Below are positions 9,877 through 20,061 of a stretch of DNA of 21,860 nt, one piece after another. The position numbers were made by a program, and so were the translations under genes. The notes under the pieces were generated by a model. That model ran no database searches. It had not been told where the DNA came from and saw only the letters and a list, made by a program, of their open reading frames with translations. The first letter of the stretch is position 1; every line of letters begins with the position of its first letter. Origin of the DNA: Drechslerella dactyloides (lineage: Eukaryota; Ascomycota; Orbiliomycetes; Orbiliales; Orbiliaceae); contig JAGTWJ010000016.1 of assembly GCA_020064725.1 (NCBI GenBank), forward strand, positions 1 through 21,860. The letters are read 5' to 3'.

Positions 9877-11404
9877 ATCTCTTTTTTCTTTCTTCTAAAT
9901 GGATCGCTAGTGTTAGCGGGTGAAGAATTGTGATGAAATTCAGCAGGGATCATATATATGTACCGTATATCTTGTAGAAAATCAACAACTGCAGGAGCTC
10001 GAGTCCGAGGATTAAGAGAGGCCCTGCGTTGATTGCTTCTACTTGCCAACTTGCAAGAAAAGAGTTTGGATTGCAACACCGGAATATGTTCCAGCATATG
10101 TATGATAGAGGTATTATATTTTATTGTATGGTGTAGAGTCATAGTTCTGCTTTACCCGAGGACTATCATGGCATGTTAAATAATAGTACAGTGTCATATC
10201 AAGAATAAGTAACACTTGTGCCAGATTTCAGGTACCGTCTCATGAAACCAATACATCCAAACAAGTAATACGCGGATGTCCCAAAGTAAATGAACTCCTA
10301 CCTACATATCTCGCTAGAATCATCACAAAGCGAAATGATCCCGTATCAACGCCACTCATCCCTATCAACTGTGCGTCTATATCCAACCAGCATATCGGAA
10401 TCTTTACACCACCTTCCTATTGACGCTATAACTACTTTAGAGCTCGCATACTAGGGTGGGTCCCAAATATAAGGTGGTTACTCCGCATCTTCCAGAACTG
10501 AGAGAACATTTGAGGTGCGGAAATCGCGTGGCTCTAGATTTTGGATAAAATATGGCTATCGAAGGCCGGAGTTAAGCACTTTTGAAGGTGATAGTTGCCC
10601 CGAGATATTGGTGGATGTCTTTAGCGAAGCCTAGCTAGGCTGCTGGTCGTGAATAATATACGAAAGTGGATTATACGTACGTAAATATGTAGTGCGGCTC
10701 TCTGCCGTGCGGACATATAATACGTGCCTATATATATAGAGCACAATTATCAATATACGCCGTTGATCACATGCACATGCATGTGGCGACGTTCGCCACA
10801 TCGCTATGTGATACAAATCTTGACAAACAGTAAATACCAATGCATGATGCCATGTGTGTCTTGGTATAGCTCGTACATGCATATTTGCGGCTTGCTGATC
10901 GTCCTCGGTCATGATCTGCATATACTTGTTCTGCTAATATTGGTATTTTTTTGCTTGCTTATTCTATTTCCCCGCGTCTTCGGCGAGGGATATTCCATGT
11001 GTGCTGTATCAAGCGGGCGGATAGGGGCGGTCTAGGACGCAATCACCTCACGCGCCTCTTTTCGAAGTGCCGTTAGATAGTGAAACTAAATATGGTTCAA
11101 GTAGATAGAATTGAACCAGAGCTATAGCTAGTACCATGATGAAATTTCTGGGCACCGACCCACGACCTGTGCTGATAATGTCTTTTCTTGGCTCCTTCTA
11201 CTAGGGCGACAGCACGTATTTATCGATCGGTCTAATTCCTGCTACGGCCTATCATCGATCATTTTGGTCTCCAGAGCTCAATGTTTAGAAACGACTTTAT
11301 ATAAGTTGCAATAAAGACTAGGTTGCCAAGCTTCTGAGGCTCCTGTATGAATCCGACGAATCGTGGGAAATTGACCCAATAGGTAAAATTAGAATACATA
11401 AGTA
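9877..11404. other. Intergenic region between copies 1 and 2, no supported gene
   Basis: This stretch holds the upstream side of copy 1 and the downstream side of copy 2. Several open frames of about 100 codons (9834-10142 minus, 10631-10921 minus, 10724-11035 plus) have no recognisable domain or pattern and overlap one another. A TA-rich word near 9950-9960 could serve the promoter of copy 1 but is not diagnostic. A 21-base interrupted palindrome lies at 10781-10801. Nothing else stands out. Confidence 0.6.
10781..10801. repeat. Interrupted palindrome, 9-bp arms
   Basis: ATGTGGCGA, a CGT loop, then TCGCCACAT. The arms are perfect. No gene lies close enough to assign it as an operator or terminator with confidence. 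Confidence 0.4.
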
Positions 11405-13290
11405 TTAAGACCAAGTAGTATCTATACGAAATTTACCATTTTTTCCTTTGAGGGTCGAAGAGGGTGACTCAGGTGACAAGGTAGCTGAGTCATGTATAAG
11501 CTCAGTATCCGGCCAGAGTCGGATAGAGCGATACAATTCTAGCTCTATTCGAACTTTCTTCTGCTTCATCGGAATAGCCAGAGCCCATGGTCCAGGGATT
11601 TCGTCGCCCTTGTCAACAGTCCAGTGTATCTCCTCCCGGTCTCCAATTGTGAACAATTTGAATGAACGAGATTCTCCCAATATCGTGGCAGTCGCGGTGA
11701 TATCCCCGTACATATAGATACTATCTTTACCGTCTATGTCAAGCGCGGTAATCGAGATGCCAACTCTTCTAGCATCGGTCATCACGACGAATTTTACGTC
11801 TGCATGACCATCTTTACCGGAAAGTCTGACAGTCTGCACTTCATCGTATACATTGAAATCCGAGTTCGAATAATCCCACTCAATTGTGCTGTCGTTGGTG
11901 GTGATCGTATCGTCCTTGCCCACAATATTATAACTGTAAAGATTGCCAGTTACCGAGATATGGCCAGTTGCGTACTGAGCTTCGGCAACGGCTAAAGCGC
12001 CGCCGATGGCGGTCTTGATGTTTCCGATTACTTGGCAGACCATAAAGTTGTTATATTCGAAAAAATATTGGGGGACTGAGCCGTGAAGCTCGGTGATTAT
12101 CCAGCCGTCGCCATACGCTCGAAGCCAGTTTTGGCCATTGACCACGGCGTTGACCTCAAGGATTTGGAACATGTCTTGGCCTTTTGGGATCCATCCTTCC
12201 GCTGGCACAGGGCTATCTCCAGCGACACGGGCTGCGAGAAAGTCAACGTCACGTTTGCCCATGCCACTGGGTCCTGGAGCATTCGGCCGGTATCCCTTCT
12301 GGTTGTTCGACCACAGTAAAACACCGATTATCTGAAGGAATTGCTGGAAAGTTAGCCTGACTTGCAGTTGGTTGTTGACTCGGACGAGCTGCCTTTCTGA
12401 CTCTGTATTATCTGCTTGAGCATGATACAACACAGCGTCAGAGACAGTTTTCCAGTGGTTCTGCATCGTGACCATATCCCTTGTCAGATAAGTTCCGCTC
12501 CGCCAGTGCGTACTGATCCCTCGGCGTGGGTCCACCAAGGTGAGTGATTGAGTATAGAGTCGAATCTCATAGCTTCGGCTATCATTTGTATGATTACCAG
12601 GTATGCATTCGCTTGGTCCTGAACAGAGGCTTCTGTCCCGCTTAGAAGAGTCAACACCGCGGCCAAGAGCGCATCCCGGCCCATCATGATTCCTGTTCGA
12701 ACATAACGCTCATTCGCATTTGGATTACTTTTAGGTGTGACTACCAATCCAGCCTTGCGTACCAAATCCGGATAGTCTCCGCCGAAACCCAAGTATGTGG
12801 ACCCAGGAATTCTGCGCTCGGGTTCCCCGCGAGGATTTGGTGACGGAAGCTCGTACCATGTTTGGTCAACCTGATGACCGATTATATATCCATTGGCCGG
12901 TCGCATTCTTATTGTGATCCAACCTGTCCAGGTCGCTACCAGGGTTATATCGATAAACCGAGGCTGCTGCCGCTCTTGTCGACCCAGGCTTCTCAGGAGT
13001 GGAAGCCCTTGGACCCTTGGACCGTTGTTGTGCGCCACACGACGCAGATTGCGGATAAGCTCAAGGAACTCCCCTTCGGTGCTGTCAGTAACTCCCCAAG
13101 TAGTTGTAAAAGTGGATGTACTTGTAGATTTGGCACGCGGAGCTATAGTGATATGTGGAGCTTCAGTGGTCTGTGGGGCTTCAGTGATCTGTGGAACTTT
13201 AGTGATCTGTGAAGTTGGAGTTGCTTCCACCAGACTTCCGACAACTCCGGTATAAATCAAAGTCCATTTTAACAAGCGTAGCCAAAGCAT
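11405..13290 (-). CDS. Ribosome-inactivating protein (rRNA N-glycosidase)-DUF6598 fusion, copy 2, one frame break
   Basis: Predicted secreted N-glycosidase: this family removes one adenine from the sarcin-ricin loop of large-subunit rRNA. The ATG at 13290 is chosen over one 35 codons upstream because it opens a good signal peptide (MLWLRLLKWTLIYTGVVGSL). Residues 24-60 are a Thr/Pro linker with APQTTEAPHIT-type repeats. The enzyme domain runs from FTTTWGV (61). Active-site residues are all present: Tyr135 (NGYIIGHQ), Tyr173 (GGDYPDL), Glu239 and Arg242 (QMIAEAMRF; Glu codon 12576-12574), and Trp at 12454-12452 (NHWKTVS). The DUF6598-like domain follows from GWIPKGQDMFQILEV (about 12190) through TIEWDYSNSDFNVYDE to the terminal GKNGKFRIDTTWS and TAA at 11405. 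The two halves are in different frames and overlap at 12484-12538. A one-base indel is likeliest; a non-canonical intron is possible. Family assignment is strong for the enzyme domain and good for DUF6598. Confidence 0.85.
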
Positions 13291-13391
13291 TTTTCTCGTC
13301 TGTTGGAAAAATGCTAGTATATAACTGATATAAAGATCGATATAGAGGGAAGATAAATAACTGGCACCAGAACGTTGATATTTAAGAAAAT

Positions 13392-13607
13392 TCAAGAATC
13401 GGGACTAGGGGTTTGGAGAATAAAGCTAATCAGCTTCAATTGATAGGCCTGATCGCGAGGAACAGCTGATTGTAAATAAGCCCGGTACATATACCACACA
13501 TGGAAAAACATAGCCCGGAGCTCGGAGCTGAGGACATCCTCGTGCGCAGCGGTTTCAGGAGTACATAAGCGGGTCTGTACATGCGAGATTACCTCAGGCT
13601 CAGTCAT
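13392..13607 (-). pseudogene. Short hypothetical ORF, possible gene fragment
   Basis: A 71-codon ATG frame directly upstream of copy 2 on the same strand. The middle reads HVWYMYRAYLQSAVPRDQAY, followed by a Gln-Leu-x-x-Leu helix. This pattern (Trp, then Pro/basic, then Q-x-x-L) faintly resembles the N-terminal helix of fungal DUF3632 proteins. The rest of such a gene is absent, so at best this is a truncated piece. It could also be chance. The stop is only about 100 bp from the start of copy 2, so it shares that gene's promoter region. Confidence 0.3.
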
Positions 13608-13610
13608 GAT

Positions 13611-15257
13611 AACTAGCTCATGGGTATTGTGATTCCCAATTTAATGACGATATAAACCTATAGGTATATGAATGCTAATAGGATATCTTACTGCAGGTTA
13701 TCTCCACCGATGATACGCTGTCGGCTTATTATCTAGATAGCCATCTTCTGCGGATGGCTCGGAGATGATGCTCTACTTTAATATTTATCAGAGTCTTATG
13801 GTTTATCAGACGATATGTTTTCTTTTATATTTACCCCTTGAAGAGTTTGTATTATATGGGTCTGATCAGTTGAATGGTTGTGTCGTATAGTTTATCTTGT
13901 GCGATCTGCATGATAGAAATATCAAAGTTTCTTCTTTCCTTAGCCATCATATGAGCAACTTAAGTCCATTCGGTACTCTGGCTAACTCAGAGGATCGGCT
14001 GTCTGGTATGCGAGACGAAGGCTAGCCTATCTTCAATTTGCAAACCAGGAATTCAGGTTATCTGGCCACCCCCGGACTGAATTTCTAAGAGTTTGTTGCA
14101 TCTCAAACTTCTACAATATATATTACCAGGCGTACAGTCTGCAAGTACTAACCTCCCGTTTTAAGATATATACTATTTTATATTGTTCATGCTGGCTACG
14201 GGTTCTTGATTAACTCATTGTCAAATGCTTCAACTGCTTGTACGTATATTAAGATCTTGACTCCTTAATGGACTGAACATACTTTAGTTAGGAACAATAT
14301 CTTATGAAAGAAATAATATCACATTCGCCTTTCAAATTTCAGGTTGTGACAGAGCGGAACTACTTTAACCTGCAAAAGTCCTAGTCAATTATGATATAAG
14401 AAGTTCTAAGTATCATGAGTCGACGTTGGCTGCTGGCCTGAATGGAATCTCGCTTAAATCTCGCCTAATTCAGCGCCATCGGTTTTGAGACACGAAGAAC
14501 AGCTGTCTTGGCACGCATTATAGACGAGCGGCAGAGGATCTGAATTTGTACAACCGAGCACGAGATTAAATTTTTGGACAGTTGCTATACTTAATTCCGG
14601 CTCTACCGATTTTTCCTGTTCTGTTCACGCCCCGCATCGCACAGAAAGGTTGGTATCTAGGTTAGCCAATATTACACAAGGGTATTTGTTATAACGTTAT
14701 GGTCTAGGCGTCTGCGCAGACCTCCAATATCAGAAACGCATGCGCAACCCTATGCTATGCACATATAAACAAAGGCATGTGGAAATGTGCGTTTCTGCCA
14801 TATCGTCTACACAAGCGACGATACTTGGATAATCTCGCACTTTTGATTACTAAGTACTTTTGTTGTAGTTCCTTGTCGGTCCTTGTTCCGCAGCACGATC
14901 TTTGGATACGGGGTGTGCCGCTTCTCGCCTAAAAGGTTATTTATAGGTATCAATCATTCGATGGTATATTCAATCGGGCTCTACACTGTTGATCTTGACT
15001 TATGGCTTCGGATGTTTTCAAAAATTGGTGTTTATATCGCGCAGGGCAAGGGGTAATATATAAATAATCTACTCTGATGGCAGTCAGATGGACGTTATAA
15101 CACTCGGTTTTGAATTTAATTAAAGAGTCCTTCTTCGAGTTCCCAAACTACTACGTACGAACTACCTAAGACAGGTCAACCACATCCCATTGTCCCGTTT
15201 CCCAAGTCCCAATCCTCCAGAACCTTAACGCTTTCTGAAACATATCTCTTCGTCTAA
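13611..15257. other. Gene-poor interval between copies 2 and 3
   Basis: About 1.65 kb with ordinary base composition and no open frame that I can support. I looked on the plus strand for the missing N-glycosidase half of copy 3 (catalytic helix, Tyr blocks) and did not find it in any frame. A 12-base palindrome at 14710-14721 is within chance expectation. Confidence 0.6.
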
Positions 15258-15275
15258 GCTTCTCGTTTTATTCCC

Positions 15276-15281
15276 TTGCAG
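15276..15281 (+). promoter_or_regulatory. Candidate intron acceptor (TTGCAG) before copy 3
   Basis: CGTTTTATTCCCTTGCAG is pyrimidine-rich and ends in CAG. CTAAG at 15253-15257 could be a weak branch site. The open frame begins exactly behind it. No donor exon can be identified upstream, so this remains a suggestion. Confidence 0.35.
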
Positions 15282-16248
15282 GATACTATTCTTACCGCGC
15301 CAGCCTCGTCTCTTACTCAGGCAAAAGAAATGAGCGAGGGGTATAGCAGCACAGGCGGCCTTGCGGATAGTGCGGTGCCCACAGGGGGTGGATCCCAAAG
15401 GGTCGAACACTATTTCAGGTTCTCTCGGTCAAAGCTCGATTGAAAAATGCCGGTAGCGACCATATCCGGGTCTACGGCACTATTGACATTGCCGATGCCA
15501 CCGACGATATCTGTCATGAGATATACAACGTTGACCGCACCTCTGATAACGCGGGCCAGGACATGTACATCGGAGACGGCGCAGACCCATCAGGCGGCGG
15601 TGATCTGATCGCCAGCCCGACTCAGGCTGTGTCGGCTGATACCCACGTCAGTATCACTGCTTGTCTGAGTGCTCATGTTGTGATTGCCTCCCCCGGTGGG
15701 TCTACCACTTGGTTGAGAAGTCGATTGCTGAAGGCTCGATTCATTGGGACGCTTTTGCCAATTCAGATATCAATATCTACGATGAGATCGAAAGCGCAAG
15801 AATTCTTGGTCCGGATGGTTTTGCAGATGTCGAATATATTGTCATGAGCGATGCCACAGAGGCTGCAGTTCGGATCTTTACGGTTGATACGCAGAACGAA
15901 CACGAAACCTATCCTTACGATATCCATGGGACCGTTGCCGCCAACTTTTCGATATCAGGGCAACCTTACTCGGTTCAATTGTTTGCATCCAAAGAAGACA
16001 AGGATTCTCGACTTTGTCTCAAAGAAAATGGCGAAATTCCTTTGACACGATCGACGATCGCCATACCGACGGATGAGTCTCTGGAAATCACCCTGAATCT
16101 CGTGTGGAATCGCAATCCTTCTGCGTCAAGTAAAGATCCCGAGATCATCGATGGGAAAGCTACATTCCTTCCTGATTTCAAGGCACCTAGTTCTCAAAAT
16201 ATTGCTGGCAAACACGGTTCCTTTCGTGTGGAAGCCACTTGGACGTGA
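15282..16248 (+). pseudogene. DUF6598-domain remnant, copy 3 of the family
   Basis: This matches the C-terminal half of copies 1 and 2, in opposite orientation. Three frames are used. 15282-15385 holds a linker ending DSAVPTG; 15371-15705 holds GWIPKG, IRVYGTIDIADAT and SADTHVSI; 15700-16248 holds SIHWDAFANSDINIYDE, YDIHGTVAANF, STIAIPTDESLEITLNL and the terminal GKHGSFRVEATWT before TGA. The first frame change sits at a GGGGG run (15384-15388), the second near 15665-15715. A pyrimidine-rich tract ending TTGCAG at 15276-15281 looks like an intron acceptor, and the frame is closed by TAA at 15255, so upstream exons may once have existed. No enzyme domain is visible. It could be a 5'-truncated fusion gene or a stand-alone DUF6598 gene. 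Confidence 0.78.
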
Positions 16249-19200
16249 CCCATACGTACCTACGTCATGGCGTTGATATCATTCCTGTATTACAACAGTA
16301 TATGCATATTATTTATTTAATATATTCATAACTCAATCAAAGATACACTGGATAGTTAGTTGAGAAAAGGATTATGCGATGACACTCTATGTACAGCGCT
16401 GGCTAGCGACGACCCATCCAGGATTCTAACTATAGTGAAAGTTACGCTATCCGCCGCAGTACTATAGGGAGCGAACAGCCTCCCGCCCATGCAATGAACA
16501 AATACACGCTAACCTCCAACCGACCTCCTCGCGGACAACATCTAGACAGAGACTCAGACGAACGAGAGCTAACTGATGACAAGAACCAAACCACCTCGAT
16601 GATACTATACGGTATAATCAGCCAATCAACTCATTCTGAAGAAGAACAACAGCCAACAGATGACTTAACTTCCTTTACTGAGTCTTCTTTGTCTGCATGA
16701 CCTCATTATAGATACAATCGTTGATAAACTTAAAGTACGTAGACTCTAGTATTGAATTATTATAGCTATGGTTCGGCAGCTCTTCTTATACTTTGATTAT
16801 TACTCCAGCAACCTAATACAGCTACTTTCTATATATTAATAGGATAAGTTTGTCCTGTAGGCTATTAAGGAAGAAGATTAGAATACTTAAATACTTATGA
16901 TTTTCGAATTCTTTTTGTAATAACTATATCTAGTAATATAGATATAATATATTTGATTAATAGAATATATTATATAATATTAACGTCGATACTCCCTGGA
17001 TAAAATCAGGTCTGGTTTCGGGCGATCATTGGGATGAGTCTCTTCGAAACATTCAGACATGGAACGGAAGAAGGTGCTCGCAATGAAAAATCCCTAACTT
17101 CCGGCTCTATCACATAAGATTATAACAACAATCAAGACACAGGAATCTCAAAATTAAGAATTTGATATCACAAATCTGTTAAGCCTGTTCAATATATTGA
17201 GTGTGAAAAATGGTTCAGAGCCTATCAAATCAATTATCCTCAACCAAGTGGTAGTCATGTTACCCTTTCCTGCTACCTGGGACATAATACAGTGGTGCTA
17301 CGTTATAGGGATGGTTATTCTAAGTAAATCGATTGACACCTTAATTAGGTTATAGTGGAGTAAATTTCTTATGAGATAAAGATGAAAGGCCAGCGCCAAG
17401 ATTTCCATGCTTGTCGTTTTATCAGCTTCCTGTGTATAATATACTAATCTATAATCTTACTCGCTCCGGATTGCGGTTTCGCTCATTTCCAGATAGCAAA
17501 TACAGATAGAAATGTTATGCGTACTAAAGGGCTACAGGATCTTTAAATCCCGTGGCAACATGGGAAGCGCGGGTAAAAGGGAGGATTGGTTTGACCTTAG
17601 ATTCTTTGAAAGTCTCGAGAATACACCAGAATCTCTTCATTAAATCGATCAATCTTACTTCTGCTTCTTCCTTTCCATCTTTAAGTTTTTTAACATCGGT
17701 TTATACAGGGGCTAGATTTTGTGTAACGAAGGAGAAATTGGGAGGCGAGTGCATTTTTTGACACCTCGGCGATAGGCAAACCTGGGATCTGTAAGCGAGT
17801 ACGTTCAACTGCGGTAGGATCTGCATGTTAGTTCGTGATTACAGGCTAGGACGTTAATACAGCAGCATTTCTATTCTCCTGTCAAAATTGCCGATACAGC
17901 CTATTCGGTAATAGCAACCTTCAACAGCATACAGATACTATATCCGGAGCTTCAGAACATAACAGACTAATAACCTGCAGCCTTCTCTGAATTTCTATCT
18001 ATACCTTTTCTGTTTCTCGGTTACCCAGTGCCTCTCCCTTGAGCTTTACCCCTACAGGACACTATTCTGTATCCGTCTGATCTCTGACGAATCGTCGCCT
18101 AGCTCGATTTCCTCCTCCTCGAATTCCGCCATTTTAGGCTACTGGTAGTAGGGATCACTTATTGATGTGAATTCTAAAATCATTGTAGCGTATACTAAAT
18201 TAAGCAAGCTGGCTGACTTGAGTTGAATCGTTGAAAATATATGAAAGGTAGAGATTAAATAAGAAAGAATGTGTGGGAAGCTTTGCTGTACTATTGCACC
18301 AGCTGTGCGTGTATAACCGGAAAGTCCTATTTAAAAAAAGCCCCCTGAAATCCGGCTTTCGTTTAAATTTGCCTATTTGGTTTGCCTAAGGCCAAGCTAT
18401 TCCTACGCGAACGTTGCACAGAGCCTTATGACTCCCATTCAAGTGATGTTGCATCTTTTGCATTAACCATCTCCTGTGCGACAGTTGAAAGAAGTTAAAT
18501 CGATCAGAATTCAAGCCTAAAAATCGCAGTTGGTCGACTAATCTGGGCGATGAGATGACCTGGAAGGCCGTCTTGGCTGTTATCTTGGCGGTTAGTTTGG
18601 GACCTGTACACTTTGATAACACTTGATATCCTCAACTTAGAATATGTTTGTTTATAGCTTGATGTGGTCCGACAGACCGGGGCGATTTATCATCGGAACT
18701 TCCAGCTTCCACCGTATAGCCCGGCATCGGAGGAATACCGATCTATCTTTAGGTTTCGTTAAGCATCTTCAGATATGATTGATCATAACTTTCATTTATT
18801 GTTAATATTTCAGAAAGTTCTTCCGTTACACTATCATATAAAAGACGCCTATAGCTGATCTCACTTAATCCTGCTGGTATTAAACGAGTATAATATAAGA
18901 ATCCGAAGTCGTTTAACAATAAACGCAGGCGTATCCTGGGCAATTATACCAAAAGAATTTTAGTAGTTCAGACGGAGGGTCTACCACGAATAGCGCATCG
19001 TTGATTTCACACAGCCGCATGCGTAAACTTGCATTGACCGTCGACTGAAACTACATTCTTATTTTAAGCTCTGTGGATTCGCCGGATGGAATCGGTCCAC
19101 TTGCACTTTATGCGTCCGGTCTACGGGACCAAATGGGTTCTTCGGTAGCTAGATATCTGTCAATATAACGTCCATAGATTTAGCTTTCAATAGAGCAAAC

Positions 19201-19404
19201 CTAATACCATTTCAACTTGGCTTTGCGTATAAATATCAGGCTTCGTTCCCGGTAGTGAAGAAATTTCGGATAGGCCAGTCGTATAAACCCCACTCGGAAA
19301 TCGTTGGCAGGAATAAACTCATAAGGCAGTTTATTGTGAGATATACTTTCAAATTTTGAGCTGCCTATATAAGTCTATTGTTCAGGTCTATCCTTTTCCA
19401 CCAT
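16249..19404. other. 3.1-kb interval without a supported gene
   Basis: Ordinary to moderately A/T-rich sequence with many stops. Short frames at 16494-16700 (68 codons, acidic and Ser/Thr-rich), 17552-17761, 18386-18622 (minus) and 18749-18943 (minus) show no domain I recognise and no signal peptide. An A/T-rich patch at about 16880-16985 ends in ATTAACGTCGATA. The first bases of this match the transposon ends, but the rest do not. This is most likely decayed non-coding subtelomere. Confidence 0.55.
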
Positions 19405-19543
19405 ATGAAGCATTGGTCTCTATGTATCTTGGTGGGGCTGACTACAGTGCTCGCCGCTGTTCAACCCGGCCCACAACCCACCAAATTCCCGAGTTCCCTC
19501 TTCAATGCGCGTTTACAGCTACTATTCCAACATCTAAAATGTC

Positions 19544-19633
19544 GTGAGTTCGACTATCTTTCCAGTCTCCTGGTTCCAAAACTTCATATTGGGGGTCAAC
19601 TAAGAGCATTATAAACAAATTTACAATATTTAG
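19544..19633 (+). other. Spliceosomal intron 1 of the Cys-rich gene (90 bp)
   Basis: GTGAGT donor at 19544 and TTTAG acceptor at 19629-19633. CAACTAAG near 19598 could hold the branch point. Its removal connects a phase-2 codon to the Thr/Val-rich exon 2 without a stop, which supports it. Confidence 0.65.
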
Positions 19634-19710
19634 GACGGTGACGGTAGTATTAAACCCTTCCACCACGGTCATCACCACGCCTACTACTACAATTACGATC
19701 TCGTGCCCAA

Positions 19711-19799
19711 GTATGTGCATATTTCGCTTGCCTTGAAAAAACCACCTAGATTTTGGCTTGAACCCACCTTCTCCCCATACTAACTCGAATAATTACTAG
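19711..19799 (+). other. Spliceosomal intron 2 of the Cys-rich gene (89 bp)
   Basis: GTATGT donor at 19711, a perfect CTAAC branch site at 19780-19784 and a TACTAG acceptor ending at 19799. The spacing of branch to acceptor (about 15 bases) is usual for ascomycetes. Splicing leads straight into the first Cys residues of exon 3. Confidence 0.75.
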
Positions 19800-20061
19800 C
19801 GGTCTGTAGCGCACAAACCTGCGGTGGTTTGTAACTCGTTGCTCCACTGAATATGACTGTTGGTGTGGGCAAGTGGCGGCACAACCGACCGGGGCTGGCG
19901 CCTGTTTCCAGAATTCTTACTGCTATGGGCTGCTACCATGCTCTACTACCACAAACTGCCCCTCTGGTTTGGCTGCTTTACCGGTACGTGCTGTCGTGGG
20001 GGTCAAGGCGTTTGTGTTCCTCTCAAATGCGACTCTAAATACCCTTGGGGGACCCCTGAGA

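Noticed and set aside
10631..11035. Two overlapping about 100-codon frames on opposite strands
   Set aside because: No domain, signal peptide or homologous pattern. Such lengths are expected by chance here.
12483..12538. A 56-base GT-AG intron in copy 2 that would restore frame
   Set aside because: The donor GTGGAC is poor, the CTGAC branch would sit almost on the acceptor, and removal would shorten the loop well below that in copy 1. A one-base indel fits better, though splicing is not excluded.
11448..13255. Several plus-strand frames of 63-120 codons across copy 2
   Set aside because: They are antisense shadows. The Gly/Val- and Ser/Phe-rich repeats near 13140-13210 are the Thr/Pro linker read on the other strand.
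14710..14721. GTCTGCGCAGAC palindrome
   Set aside because: Perfect 12-base palindromes are expected several times in a window this size.
15225..15410. 61-codon minus-strand frame
   Set aside because: It is antisense to the start of copy 3, which has clear homology.
16976..16990. ATTAACGTCGATA resembling the TA-ACGTC transposon ends
   Set aside because: Only the first bases match. The GATAAGCG and ACAAGCGAGC words of the family are missing and no partner end was found.
17552..17761. 69-codon plus-strand frame
   Set aside because: It opens at a non-ATG codon and shows no recognisable domain or signal sequence.
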